A stretch of 64,000 nucleotides of DNA from Fictibacillus nanhaiensis (GTDB lineage Bacteria > Bacillota > Bacilli > Bacillales > Fictibacillaceae), in contig JAEACG010000001.1 in NCBI GenBank assembly GCA_016401345.1, forward strand, positions 186,001 through 250,000, read 5' to 3'. The translations under genes were made by a program, and so were the position numbers. Below, piece by piece: positions 18,468-27,426 of the stretch. Every line of letters starts with the position of its first letter. Position 1 is the stretch's first letter. The notes beneath the pieces were generated by a model, which made no database searches, was not told the origin of the DNA, and saw only the letters and a program-made list of their open reading frames with translations.

Positions 18468-19389
18468 AAAGACTTGGTTTGCCGACTTCAATCTACTCCT
18501 TGTAGCTCTGATCTGGGGTTCGACTTTCGTAATCGTCCAAAAAGCGATTGCATTTTTAGAACCTTATTCATTTAATAGCGTTCGTTTTTCAATTGCCGCC
18601 ATAACATTATTGCTGATTATCTTCTTGTTTAACCCTTCGTCACTCAGTCATTTTGCAGACAAAAGTATATGGATCAGTGGGATCACACTTGGCTTATGGC
18701 TTTTTTTCGGGTACGGATTTCAGACCGTAGGATTGTTATATACCACGTCTTCAAAAGCTGGGTTCATAACAGGATTAAGCGTTGTCTTGGTGCCTTTGTT
18801 CAGCTATTTATTGTTAAGAAACAAACTGAGTTGGCAAGTAGGTCTTAGTTCTTTATTAGCTGTACTCGGATTATACTTATTAACGATCCACAACAGCCTC
18901 TCGTTGAACACTGGCGATGGCTATGTATTATTATGTGCTATTTCATTTGCTCTTCATATCGTGTTCACAGGAAAGTTTGCTTCATCATACAACGCTATCT
19001 GTCTAACGATTATCCAACTTTTGACCGTTGCTGTATTTAGTTTTATAACTGCAATCATGATGGAAGATTGGCAGCAGATGTTCACGGCGAAGTTGGTTCA
19101 ACAGCCGGAAGTAATCAGTGCTCTACTAATCACCTCATTTTTTGCAACTGCTCTCGCTTTTTTGGCTCAAACACACTTTCAATCTTTTACGACGCCTGCA
19201 AGAGTGGCTTTGATCTTTGCGATGGAACCTGTTTTCGCGGCACTTACTGCTTATATTATGCTCAATGAAAGACTAGGTTCAAAATCATTGGTAGGTTGCG
19301 GGTTAATTTTACTCGGCATGATTTTATCTGAAATCCGGTTCAATAAGAAGTTTATAAAACGCAAACAAAAAGAGTGGGATCTTACTTAA
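18460..19389 (+). CDS. DMT superfamily transporter (EamA domains)
   Basis: A 309-residue membrane protein with ten predicted helices and two EamA repeats (about 10-140 and 155-295). LVALIWGSTFVIVQKAI at the N-terminus and PVFAALTAYIMLNERLG near the C-terminus are the standard EamA signatures. It is probably a metabolite or drug exporter; the substrate is not predictable. Its start lies inside the end of ypdQ and its stop lies in the shared terminator with ypcP. Confidence 0.85.
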   Translation: MFRKTWFADFNLLLVALIWGSTFVIVQKAIAFLEPYSFNSVRFSIAAITLLLIIFLFNPSSLSHFADKSIWISGITLGLWLFFGYGFQTVGLLYTTSSKAGFITGLSVVLVPLFSYLLLRNKLSWQVGLSSLLAVLGLYLLTIHNSLSLNTGDGYVLLCAISFALHIVFTGKFASSYNAICLTIIQLLTVAVFSFITAIMMEDWQQMFTAKLVQQPEVISALLITSFFATALAFLAQTHFQSFTTPARVALIFAMEPVFAALTAYIMLNERLGSKSLVGCGLILLGMILSEIRFNKKFIKRKQKEWDLT

Positions 19390-19399
19390 CCCACTCTTA
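19371..19399. terminator. Shared terminator of the DMT gene and ypcP
   Basis: AGAGTGGG and CCCACTCT form the stem. The two convergent genes overlap by four bases within it. Confidence 0.75.
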
Positions 19400-20273
19400 T
19401 TTGAATCTCTAATTCTTCTAATGCGCTTCGAACACTCTGTTTATCTAAAATATAACGGCATTCCTCTAAGTCTCTGTCGACTACTTCAGGAACATCTGTA
19501 AAAATTGTACATAAATCTTTACTAAGAACAGCCATCTCGCGCCCTGCTTCTAGTTTTTTCAAGTACCTCTTATATCTAGGATCTAAATTCTCAAAATTTT
19601 CATAGATTGATTCAACCGCACCATATTGTTGTATGAGTGGAAGTGCAGCTTTGTCGCCAACTCCCGCTACTCCAGGAATATTATCACTTTTATCACCTAG
19701 TAATGCTTTGACATCGATCCACTGAGCAGGCGTTATTCCATACTCTTCTTGGAAGTGATTCAGTGTATATTTTAGCTCATCTCTTTTTACTGTAATTAGC
19801 TGTGAAGTCTTTTCGCAAAGAAGCTGCAATAGATCGCGGTCGTTGCTGTAGATGATACATTCTCCGTCACGTTCGTTTCTCCAGCGATACGCCAGTGTAC
19901 CGATGATATCATCCGCTTCATATCTAGGAATCGTAAGCTGTGTGATTCCGATGTTATCAAAAAGTTGAACAAGTGTCTCAAATTGCTGGATAAGAGGTTC
20001 AGGCAACTCATTTCTTGTTCCTTTGTAATCAGCAAATTTTTCTCTTCGGAGTGTTTCATCCCGTTTAACATCCCAAGCAACAACAATATGAGAAGGTTCA
20101 TGATCTCGAACGAGCATAAGCAGTTTCTGAATGGTAACGCGTATGGCATTCGTAAACTGCCCTTTTGAGTTTCGAGGAAGATCATGCATTTCTTTTCCAT
20201 AAGCTGTTGCAAAATAACATCTGCTGAGCAGATTAAATCCATCAATTAACAGTAATACTTCTTTCTTTTCCAT
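19386..20273 (-). CDS. ypcP: 5'-3' exonuclease of the FEN/Pol I N-domain family (YpcP, ExoR)
   Basis: A 295-residue stand-alone homologue of the DNA polymerase I 5' nuclease domain. It is expected to process RNA-DNA hybrids and Okazaki primers. LLLIDGFNLLSR, AWDVKRDETLRREKF, RYEADDIIGTLA, IYSNDRDLLQLL and LLGDKSDNIPGVAGVGDKAA cover the acidic metal sites and helix-hairpin-helix. A longer ATG start exists 15 codons upstream; I chose the ATG at MEKKEVLLL, which follows GGGGGATAAAAAGAAG. The strand neighbour upstream is the probable 6S RNA. Confidence 0.9.
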   Translation of the reverse strand: MEKKEVLLLIDGFNLLSRCYFATAYGKEMHDLPRNSKGQFTNAIRVTIQKLLMLVRDHEPSHIVVAWDVKRDETLRREKFADYKGTRNELPEPLIQQFETLVQLFDNIGITQLTIPRYEADDIIGTLAYRWRNERDGECIIYSNDRDLLQLLCEKTSQLITVKRDELKYTLNHFQEEYGITPAQWIDVKALLGDKSDNIPGVAGVGDKAALPLIQQYGAVESIYENFENLDPRYKRYLKKLEAGREMAVLSKDLCTIFTDVPEVVDRDLEECRYILDKQSVRSALEELEIQIRVG

Positions 20274-20302
20274 CTTCTTTTTATCCCCCGGTAGAAATAT
20301 GT

Positions 20303-20345
20303 TATGAAAAAAGCGCATTTTACATGTGATGTAAAATACGCTTGT
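20303..20345 (-). terminator. Terminator of the small RNA gene
   Basis: Read leftward, AAGCGTATTTTACAT and ATGTAAAATGCGCTT form a 15-bp stem with one mismatch, followed by TTTTTTCAT. Confidence 0.8.
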
Positions 20346-20361
20346 TGTCGTTTAAGTAAAA

Positions 20362-20536
20362 TCCGCTCTGCCGTGACTTTATATGCCTTTGGAACCTGAT
20401 CTCTCAGGTGGGTATCCGCAGCTGCCGTTACAGCCTTCCAAGTCGAATGCTAGGCTTGACTGTCTGACAGATCATATTGGATTCCCGTCATTAGCACATA
20501 GGTTAAAGACATGGAAAAGCCACGAACATCGCAGAA
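20362..20536 (-). ncRNA. ssrS: Probable 6S RNA
   Basis: A gene-sized non-coding stretch with a good promoter and a strong terminator. Its ends pair: TCTGC, then CGTG, CTTT and ATG on the 5' side match CAT, AAAG, CACG and GCAGA on the 3' side. The start TCTGCGATGTTCGTGGC resembles the 5' end of known 6S RNAs. ACCTGA-GAGA-TCAGGT makes a perfect hairpin near the 3' end. Its length of about 175-180 bases fits 6S. The role would be to sequester SigA RNA polymerase in stationary phase. Identification is from pattern, not alignment. Confidence 0.6.
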
Positions 20537-20540
20537 TTTT

Positions 20541-20569
20541 ATTATACTACCAGTTTCTTAAGAAGTAAA
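20541..20569 (-). promoter_or_regulatory. Promoter of the probable 6S RNA
   Basis: Read leftward, TTTACT and a perfect TATAAT lie 17 bases apart. The predicted start falls at the first base of the closing stem. Confidence 0.65.
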
Positions 20570-20570
20570 A

Positions 20571-20711
20571 TCATTTTGTTTTTTTGCCGTGATGCATCTT
20601 TTCCACTTCCATTTCAGCATAAGACGCAAATTCCGTTTGGTGTTCTGCACCATTTTCTTTCACGTTGTTATTACGCTGTGCATTAGCGTTGGCTTTTTTC
20701 TGTTTACCCAT
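20571..20711 (-). CDS. Small basic protein, possibly spore-associated
   Basis: A 46-residue protein, MGKQKKANANAQRNNN followed by EFASYAEMEVEKMHHGKKTK. AAGGAGGGATACTATT is a strong ribosome binding site. It has the length, charge and Asn/Gln content of small spore proteins, but I cannot place it in a named family. Its stop lies just upstream of the 6S promoter. Confidence 0.6.
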   Translation of the reverse strand: MGKQKKANANAQRNNNVKENGAEHQTEFASYAEMEVEKMHHGKKTK

Positions 20712-20818
20712 AATAGTATCCCTCCTTTTTCTTACTATGGCTAAATGGAATAAAAATATAACTTACATAATATTTCCTTGACTGGTTAACTTAAGACTAA
20801 AAAGGAGGGTTTCGTTAA

Positions 20819-21070
20819 ATGGCAAATCCTTATTTATGTCCAAACTGCAAGACGAACAGAACGCGTTTTAACGTGATCGAACAAAATCCTGTAGCTGTTA
20901 AGCTAGATCCATCCACTGGTGATGTTGTTCAGCAATACGTTGATGGCGAGTTAGATATGTTTCATCTTCCGTATAAAGGTTCAGAACGATTGATTCAGTG
21001 TGGCGCATGTGGAATTGTTGGAGAAGAAGAGATGTATATCAAACGTGCTCAAAGTAATCCAAGAGCGTAA
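20819..21070 (+). CDS. Small zinc-ribbon protein
   Basis: An 83-residue protein with CPNCKTNRTRFN at the N-terminus and CGACG near residue 61, two CxxC knuckles likely to bind one zinc. The stretch between is EQNPVAVKLDPSTGDVVQQ. Similar Bacillus proteins are often labelled DNA alkylation repair protein, which I think is an annotation error. The function is unknown. A strong AAAAGGAGGG site precedes the ATG. Confidence 0.75.
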   Translation: MANPYLCPNCKTNRTRFNVIEQNPVAVKLDPSTGDVVQQYVDGELDMFHLPYKGSERLIQCGACGIVGEEEMYIKRAQSNPRA

Positions 21071-21110
21071 AAAAAAGACTGCCGTTTAGCATTGCGGCAG
21101 TCTTTTTTCT
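21071..21110. terminator. Bidirectional terminator
   Basis: AAAGACTGCCG and CGGCAGTCTTT form a strong stem with A and T runs on both sides. It serves the zinc-ribbon gene and the leftward paralogue pair. Confidence 0.85.
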
Positions 21111-22545
21111 ACTTTTTATTAAGTCCAGGAAGTTTTAAAGGAACCTCTACCTTTTCTTTTAAAGGGTGAATTTTTGCTATTTTTGAAAGAGTAACGGTGA
21201 GGTCACCTTTCGGAAGTCCGTCATGAAAAAATAATAAGAACCCCGATTGCTCACTATCGTAAGTTCCCATCACATCAAAATTTTGCAGTGTTTCTCCTGA
21301 TGAATTTTTGATCGTGACGAGGTTGTTCATAAAACGTTCTTGGTTTTGGATCCTATTCTCATTATAGTTGGGTTGAAAATAAAGATATTCGTCGTGTCCT
21401 ACATTCTCTACTTTGCTTTCTATAGAAAACCGAATTCCTTTTTCGTTATTGGAAACATCATTTTCAATTCCTCTGTAAACCACTTTAAAATCAGTGTCGT
21501 CAGCGATCACTTCATTTTTCTTAATATCTTTTTCAGGATTTCTGGCAAATTGCACTAGATCTTGTTTAGATACTGAAAATACATACGATTTGTTCGTTCT
21601 ATGAACGGAGTGCGTAAACGACAATCTTAAAGAATCTGAATCATTCATATTAAGAAGTTCATCTAGAGCTGAATACGTTTCCAGATAGTAATCTGAATCT
21701 TCATTTTCTGTGATATCTGTATGTAACGTGTAAAGACTCTGTCCATTTTCAATGGTTCCAAATAGAGAAACAAGATCCTGATCAACCTTTGAATCCAAAT
21801 TGATTCTAGATCCCATTTGATAGACTTCAAACGCATCTAAATGAATCTTTTGGTCATTGAAAAGCTCTATGGATTTATCAATCGTTTCGGTAGCCAGAAC
21901 AGGCGGTACTTCAAAGACATTATGAGGCTTGATTTTAAAAGTTAAGTTATCGATTTTCGTCTTTCCTTTGTTCGAAGTGAATGTTGGGTTAAGCAGCTTA
22001 ACCGTCTCACTGCTAAGGACCTCTTTCCACTCTTCATCCGTTTCAACTTTATCGTATTGGATATGTATCGTCATGGACCGGTACAATTTATGCTTGTACA
22101 CAACACCACCGATTGCGCCTTCTCCTTCATAGATATCGATAGGAAATTGAAAAGTTTTTCCCTTCTTGGATGTGACCTCAACTTGATTAAACGATAATCG
22201 AGGAATATCACTCTCCTCTTTATCCCGTTCTACAAGGTCTACACTGTATAGTATGTACAGCTGTTGCCCGAAGCTATATGTTCTTTCAACCTGGAACTTC
22301 CGCTGATTATTCGCTAACGGAATAGAGATCTGACTATTTTTTAATAACTTGAAATGATCGGCAAACTTAAGGTCACTAAATTTTGATTTCTCTGCATCCA
22401 TTAGTTCTTCCCAGTCTTTCATCACAAGAAAATTTTCATCGTTAACTTGCCATGTTGGCTCTGCATTTTTTTCATATTGCGTGTATATAACAAATCCAAT
22501 TAATAACAAAAGCCCAATGATGATCTTATTTCGCTTGGTGCTCAA
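21109..22545 (-). CDS. Membrane-anchored protein of unknown function, paralogue B
   Basis: A 478-residue protein with one N-terminal helix (KIIIGLLLLIGFVIYTQYEK) and a long extracytoplasmic part, predicted mostly beta. It aligns from end to end with the next gene upstream: both have YEKxAEPTWxVN after the helix, LYSVDxxERDKxExxIPRLS near 125-145, GxVYKHxLYRSM near 170, and a C-terminal DLTxTxSxxxxLxPL segment. I recognise no catalytic motif. It starts at TTG after AAAGGAGATAGG. Its neighbours do not suggest a role. Confidence 0.65.
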   Translation of the reverse strand: MSTKRNKIIIGLLLLIGFVIYTQYEKNAEPTWQVNDENFLVMKDWEELMDAEKSKFSDLKFADHFKLLKNSQISIPLANNQRKFQVERTYSFGQQLYILYSVDLVERDKEESDIPRLSFNQVEVTSKKGKTFQFPIDIYEGEGAIGGVVYKHKLYRSMTIHIQYDKVETDEEWKEVLSSETVKLLNPTFTSNKGKTKIDNLTFKIKPHNVFEVPPVLATETIDKSIELFNDQKIHLDAFEVYQMGSRINLDSKVDQDLVSLFGTIENGQSLYTLHTDITENEDSDYYLETYSALDELLNMNDSDSLRLSFTHSVHRTNKSYVFSVSKQDLVQFARNPEKDIKKNEVIADDTDFKVVYRGIENDVSNNEKGIRFSIESKVENVGHDEYLYFQPNYNENRIQNQERFMNNLVTIKNSSGETLQNFDVMGTYDSEQSGFLLFFHDGLPKGDLTVTLSKIAKIHPLKEKVEVPLKLPGLNKK

Positions 22546-22581
22546 AGTAACCTATCTCCTTTACCACATTCATCGGTATAA

Positions 22582-24036
22582 TCAGTTCACGATCATGATG
22601 TTCTTATACTTAATGTCCACCGGATTTTTAAGGGGCTTTAAATAAGAGAGATTCGATATCGTGATCGTCAAGTCACTCTCAGGAATCATGATTGGTTTCA
22701 TCTCACCATTTTCCATCTCTTCTTTGTTATAAAACGTGATATAGTAGGTAGCTTTATTTTTTTCTTCTGAACTATGCACTTCAAAGTTATTGATTCTCGT
22801 TTTCTTCTCATCTGAAATCGAGATAGTATTGTTTTTATACACCCGTTCATAATCGTCAGGTACTTCGGCATCACTATAATAATGATCAGGAATAAGGCGC
22901 AGGTGTTGTAAAAGCTGACTAGAATCAGCGAATATGCTCAACCTTATCCTTGGGCTCCCCTCATACATGGTCATCCCTTCATAAACTATAATCGTATTAC
23001 CAATCTTTAAGATTTCTTGGTTTTTTAATACCGGTTGATTTTTAGTAGCTAAAAACGTTTCAATATCTTTCTTTGGAATTGTCCATGAGAATGAACGAGA
23101 ATCTTTATGTACAGAAGAAGTAAACGTGACAGACCTTTCTTTTTTCTTGTTAACATCACCTGTCATATCATAGATGGGAATGTAAAACCCGTTTTTATTA
23201 GTTCCTAAAATCCCATATGCCAAAGGTTGGTCTTGTAATTTATTGTCTTTGCTCCCAAATCCAATTAAACTTTCATCATTTGGGATTTCTACGCTTAGTC
23301 TCTGTTCATAAAGTAAAGCATCTATTGATTTAATCTTTACTTTTTTGTTATCTTCATATGTAAACGTTTGATCGATCGGCTCACTTTTCAATACTTTTGT
23401 GTAAGGATCATCTGAGGGCAGTGTTAACGCAATATCCTCAATCGAGTCTACCCCATTGTTTTTAGAAGAAATCGTAAGATCCTGTAGCCGAACGACGTTA
23501 GCTTTTGATACGATCGACCAATCGTTCTCTGAAGAATCGAACATACTAGGCATCAGCATCATGGAACGGTATAAACGATGCTTATAAACGAACCCTTCGT
23601 CCCTTGTACCTGGCTGACCCATCTCTTCACCAGCCTTGAGGACGAGCTCCTTACCCTCTTTTGTTTGAAACTGCATGTTATTAACAGAGAGCCGTGGTAT
23701 ATTATACTCGTCCTTATCTCTCTCTTTTACATCCACACTGTATAACAGATACATACGACCATTCATATTCCAAATCTTTTCGATCTTTAACGTTCGATAC
23801 GATTCTTTTAGGGTCACTGTCTTGTTTACCTTTTTAAGAAAACCGTATCTATCTATCATCTCTAATTCATCGAACTTAATATATTCTCTTTTCATTCCAT
23901 CTTTGAATGAGTTTACGACCGAAAATTGTTCCTTATTTACTGTCCAAGTTGGTTCAGCACTTTTTTCGTACTTTGTATAAACAACGAATCCTCCGATTAA
24001 GCCAGAACCAATCATTAATTTTTTTATGATTTGCAA
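22582..24036 (-). CDS. Membrane-anchored protein of unknown function, paralogue A
   Basis: A 484-residue paralogue of the following gene with the same plan: a short cytoplasmic tail, a helix (LMIGSGLIGGFVVYTKYEK), and a beta-rich outer domain carrying the shared IPRLSVNN and FVYKHRLYRSMM segments. The start is TTG after AAAGGGG. The two genes are 36 bases apart on the same strand, so they are probably an operon created by tandem duplication. No cysteines or catalytic motifs stand out. A structural or signalling role at the cell surface is a guess. Confidence 0.65.
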   Translation of the reverse strand: MQIIKKLMIGSGLIGGFVVYTKYEKSAEPTWTVNKEQFSVVNSFKDGMKREYIKFDELEMIDRYGFLKKVNKTVTLKESYRTLKIEKIWNMNGRMYLLYSVDVKERDKDEYNIPRLSVNNMQFQTKEGKELVLKAGEEMGQPGTRDEGFVYKHRLYRSMMLMPSMFDSSENDWSIVSKANVVRLQDLTISSKNNGVDSIEDIALTLPSDDPYTKVLKSEPIDQTFTYEDNKKVKIKSIDALLYEQRLSVEIPNDESLIGFGSKDNKLQDQPLAYGILGTNKNGFYIPIYDMTGDVNKKKERSVTFTSSVHKDSRSFSWTIPKKDIETFLATKNQPVLKNQEILKIGNTIIVYEGMTMYEGSPRIRLSIFADSSQLLQHLRLIPDHYYSDAEVPDDYERVYKNNTISISDEKKTRINNFEVHSSEEKNKATYYITFYNKEEMENGEMKPIMIPESDLTITISNLSYLKPLKNPVDIKYKNIMIVN

Positions 24037-24142
24037 ATCGTACAGCCCCTTTTGTATCTATACCATCATATTAGCATAATTTTCCGAATTTTCATTCCGT
24101 TAATATCCATTAATTTGAAAAAAACCTTTGAAATAATAAAGT

Positions 24143-24170
24143 AACCTCGTCTGAAGAGACGAGGTTACAA
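24143..24170 (-). terminator. Terminator after the aminotransferase gene
   Basis: GTAACCTCGTCT and AGACGAGGTTAC form a perfect 12-bp stem. The leftward tail TTTATTATTT is T-rich but interrupted. Confidence 0.65.
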
Positions 24171-24177
24171 TCCGTAT

Positions 24178-25485
24178 TTATGACGATACCATTTCACTTA
24201 CCTTTGCGAGCTGTTTCTCAATCACGTTCAAACCTTTAAGAAGCTGTTCATCAGAGATTACAAGTGGAGAAAGAATACGGATAACGTTACTGTAAAGGCC
24301 AGCCCCCATAATGGCTACACCATTTTGGTTACAAAGTGCAATGATTTTTTTCGCACGATCTGGGTCGGGCGTTTTCGTCACTTTATCTTTGACGATCTCA
24401 AGCGCACACATGGCTCCTATACCTCTGACATCACCGATAAATTCGTATTGGTCTCTCCATTTTGAAAAGGTATTGGTGATCATTTCACCAATCTGATTTG
24501 CTCTTGTCAACAATCCTTCTTCTTCAATCATGGAGATGACCTCTAACGCAGCAACGCATCCTAATGGGCTTCCTCCATAGGTACCCCCGATCTCACCAGG
24601 AGCTGGTGCATCCATGATTTCCGCTCTGCCTGTTACAGCTGAGATCGGCAGGCCAGCCGCTATCGATTTTGACAAGGTCATGAGATCTGGGACAACATCA
24701 AAGTGTTCCATCGCAAACATTTTTCCTGTACGGCCAAATCCAGTTTGTATCTCATCGGCGATTAACAGGATATTGTATTTATCACAAATCTCGCGAAGAC
24801 CTTTAACGAACGTTTTAGAAGGAATAACGAATCCTCCTTCACCTTGAACGGGTTCAAAGATGATCGCTGCAATTTCCTCAGGTGGAACCTCTCCTAAGAA
24901 AAAGTCTTCGAATTTCTTTAAGATCGCTTTATCCGTTTCTTCAACGTTACGGTCTTCTCGGTAATAATATGGATAGGGCATCTTATATGTTTCTGGCGCA
25001 AAAGGTCCAAACTCAAACTTATATGGTTTTACTTTGCTTGTTAAACTCATGGCGAGCAACGTCCTGCCGTGAAATCCTCGTTCAAATGAGATGATGGCTT
25101 TTCTGCCCGTATATTTTCTTGCGATTTTAACCGCGTTTTCTACAGCTTCTGCACCACTGTTCAAAAAGAACGTTTTTTTATGATGGTCTCCTGGTGTGAT
25201 TTCGTTTAGTTTTTCTGCTAGCTGAACGTAAGGTTCGTACATCATCACGTGAAAACATGGATGGATGTATTTTTCTATTTGGTTTTTTAGGGCTTCCACT
25301 ACTCTAGGCGGACAATGACCAACGTTTAACGTTCCGATCGCTCCAGCAAAATCAATATATTCGTTACCATCAACATCAACCATCATACTTCCGCTAGCAT
25401 GATCCACAAAATTTAAGACCGTATTAAAAGGGCCCCTTGGGACGTTTAATTCTTTTCGTTTTAATAGCTCTTCTGATTTCTTCAT
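24178..25485 (-). CDS. Class III aminotransferase, 4-aminobutyrate transaminase-like
   Basis: A 435-residue PLP enzyme of the GabT/ornithine aminotransferase family. NSGAEAVENAVKIARKYTG, IIFEPVQGEGGF, IADEIQTGFGRTGKMFAMEHF and the lysine in TLSKSIAAGLPISAV cover the active site. It overlaps yodQ by four bases (ATGA). An upstream GTG start is in frame, but GGAGGCGAGA precedes the chosen ATG. Being last in a lysine/beta-lysine operon, it could convert 4-aminobutyrate made by the pathway to succinate semialdehyde. That role is inference from position and family. Confidence 0.8.
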   Translation of the reverse strand: MKKSEELLKRKELNVPRGPFNTVLNFVDHASGSMMVDVDGNEYIDFAGAIGTLNVGHCPPRVVEALKNQIEKYIHPCFHVMMYEPYVQLAEKLNEITPGDHHKKTFFLNSGAEAVENAVKIARKYTGRKAIISFERGFHGRTLLAMSLTSKVKPYKFEFGPFAPETYKMPYPYYYREDRNVEETDKAILKKFEDFFLGEVPPEEIAAIIFEPVQGEGGFVIPSKTFVKGLREICDKYNILLIADEIQTGFGRTGKMFAMEHFDVVPDLMTLSKSIAAGLPISAVTGRAEIMDAPAPGEIGGTYGGSPLGCVAALEVISMIEEEGLLTRANQIGEMITNTFSKWRDQYEFIGDVRGIGAMCALEIVKDKVTKTPDPDRAKKIIALCNQNGVAIMGAGLYSNVIRILSPLVISDEQLLKGLNVIEKQLAKVSEMVSS

Positions 25486-26744
25486 CCATTCTCGCCTCCA
25501 CACCAGTCATAGATTGTTAAAGCTATGATTTCAGCTGCTTCCATGATCTTAGAAATCTCAATATATTCGTTCGGATAATGGGCGACCGAAGTAACGCCTG
25601 GCCCGAACACGATCGCCGGAGTATCGCCGACATGAGATAATAAGCCACCATCCGTTCCCCACGGGGACGCTTCGATAATGGGTTGATCTCCAACTACATC
25701 TTCATAATTCTTTGAGAGCATGTTCATGAGGGGATGATGAGTTTCAATCAATCCTGGCAGCCACTGTGCACCGAACCATTCAACAGAGATCTTATGCTCT
25801 TCTAGCCACGGATCAGAAAGATTGGATAGATAGCTCTCTAGTTCGTTTTTTACTTCTTCCAATGTTTCATTAGGAGCAACGCCAATCCTTCCTTCAACTT
25901 CAACTGTATCTGGAACGGATGATGGCCAGTTACCTCCTGAGATCTTCCCTACATTGATCGGGACGGGAATAGGAATATCCTTGTATAGAGGATCTGTCAC
26001 TCTATCATTTCTGATGATTTCCAATTGTTTAATAGCATCTAGTACGACTACCGCTTTTTCGATAGCACTAACTCCTTCATAACGAGTTCCGCCGTGTGCT
26101 GCTTTCCCTTTCACGGTTAACCGGAACCACATAGAACCTTGTTGAGCAGGAAAGATCTTCATATTAGTAGGTTCTGGAATAATAGCTGCGTCTGCTTTGT
26201 ACCCGCGTAGTACCGCAGCAAGCGTACCTGCACCGCCACTCTCTTCTTCTATTACACTATGAAAAAATAAATCGCCTTGTAATTGGATCCCGGTTTCTTT
26301 AAGTGCTTGAATGGCTAGTAAAAGGGAGAGGTTTCCACCTTTCATATCTGTTGAACCTCTGCCGTAAAGTTTGCCATCTATTATTTTCCCACTGTAAGGA
26401 TGGTCGTTCCATTGGTTCAGATCACCTTCTGGGACGACATCAACATGACCGTTTAGAACAAGTGAACGCCCGTTTCCTTTTCCCCGCCAGATCCCAACAA
26501 CGTTAGGACTTGTACTGAAATCTGTTCGGCTTGCACAAAAATTGGGATGGCTCGCTAATTCTTCACCATCCGGATACCACATATCCACCTCGAGTCCAAT
26601 TTCCTCGAGTTTTTTTGCGATCAATTTTTGTACACCCGTTTCATTTCCAGTAGTGCTCGCTTCTTGAACCTTCTTTTGTAAAAAATGAATAGCGTTTTCT
26701 TGTTCGTTCATCAACCAGTTTGAGAGTTTTTCTTTAACTAACAT
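25482..26744 (-). CDS. yodQ: M20 family deacylase YodQ
   Basis: A 420-residue M20 metallopeptidase-type amidohydrolase (ArgE/DapE group). NGHVDVVPEGD, GRGSTDMKGGN and EEESGGAGT give the two-zinc ligands and general base Glu. It is named by synteny and similarity with YodQ of the B. subtilis yod-kamA cluster. It would remove an acetyl group from an intermediate of N-acetyl-beta-lysine breakdown, which is inference. GGGAGGTAAAAC precedes the ATG. It lies between the CoA-transferase subunits and the GabT-like gene. Confidence 0.82.
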   Translation of the reverse strand: MLVKEKLSNWLMNEQENAIHFLQKKVQEASTTGNETGVQKLIAKKLEEIGLEVDMWYPDGEELASHPNFCASRTDFSTSPNVVGIWRGKGNGRSLVLNGHVDVVPEGDLNQWNDHPYSGKIIDGKLYGRGSTDMKGGNLSLLLAIQALKETGIQLQGDLFFHSVIEEESGGAGTLAAVLRGYKADAAIIPEPTNMKIFPAQQGSMWFRLTVKGKAAHGGTRYEGVSAIEKAVVVLDAIKQLEIIRNDRVTDPLYKDIPIPVPINVGKISGGNWPSSVPDTVEVEGRIGVAPNETLEEVKNELESYLSNLSDPWLEEHKISVEWFGAQWLPGLIETHHPLMNMLSKNYEDVVGDQPIIEASPWGTDGGLLSHVGDTPAIVFGPGVTSVAHYPNEYIEISKIMEAAEIIALTIYDWCGGENG

Positions 26745-26763
26745 GTTTTACCTCCCTAACTTC

Positions 26764-27426
26764 TCATTGGAAAACAGAAATGTGTTCATCTACAACGATA
26801 GAAGCACCTGTTGTCTGGATAACATCCTCTAACGTATAAGGACTCATGATCTCACGAAGAACTAGCTTTCCATCTTCACAATGAAAAACTGCTTTCTCTG
26901 TGATGATCATGTCTGCGCCTTCCTTGACAGTAAGCGGAAGTGAACAGTTTCTCACAATCTTAGGATTTCCATACTTATCGGTGTGGTTCATTAAGATGAT
27001 GACTTTCTTTGCTTTTTGGGCAAGATCGATCGCACCACCCATTCCAGGAACCCGCTTTCCTGGTACGATCCAATTGGCAATATCACCACGTTCACTTACT
27101 TCTAGAGCTCCTAGTATCGTTACATCAAGTAATCCTTTTCTAATGATTCCAAACGCAGTAGCGCTATCAAAATAAGAGGCACCTGGGTGAATGGAAACGG
27201 GATATCCCCCTGCATTGGATAAGTTACCATCCTCACTTCCTGCTTCTGGTGACCCACCCATACCTAAGATACCGTTCTCCGTGTGCAGCATGATATGTAG
27301 GTCATTTTCAATATAATCTGCAACGAGAGTGGGAATACCGATGCCAAGATTAACGATCATTCCATAACTTATTTCGAGGGCTGCCCTTCTTGCGATCCTG
27401 TGCCTTGTTTCAATTCCCAGACCCAT
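26764..27426 (-). CDS. yodR: 3-oxoacid CoA-transferase subunit B (YodR)
   Basis: The 220-residue beta subunit of a family I CoA-transferase. MIVNLGIGIPTLVADYI and TENGILGMG hold the conserved fold and the catalytic Glu that carries the CoA thioester intermediate. PGMGGAIDLAQKAKKVIILMNH is typical. The start lies 58 bases inside the alpha-subunit gene, after AAAGGAGTGG, so translation of the pair is linked. It probably activates a 3-oxo-6-acetamidohexanoate type acid. That substrate is inferred from context. Confidence 0.87.
   Translation of the reverse strand: MGLGIETRHRIARRAALEISYGMIVNLGIGIPTLVADYIENDLHIMLHTENGILGMGGSPEAGSEDGNLSNAGGYPVSIHPGASYFDSATAFGIIRKGLLDVTILGALEVSERGDIANWIVPGKRVPGMGGAIDLAQKAKKVIILMNHTDKYGNPKIVRNCSLPLTVKEGADMIITEKAVFHCEDGKLVLREIMSPYTLEDVIQTTGASIVVDEHISVFQ

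Noticed and set aside
20383-20568. Open frame of 61 codons on the + strand
   Set aside because: It is antisense to the probable 6S RNA and has neither start signals nor protein-like composition.
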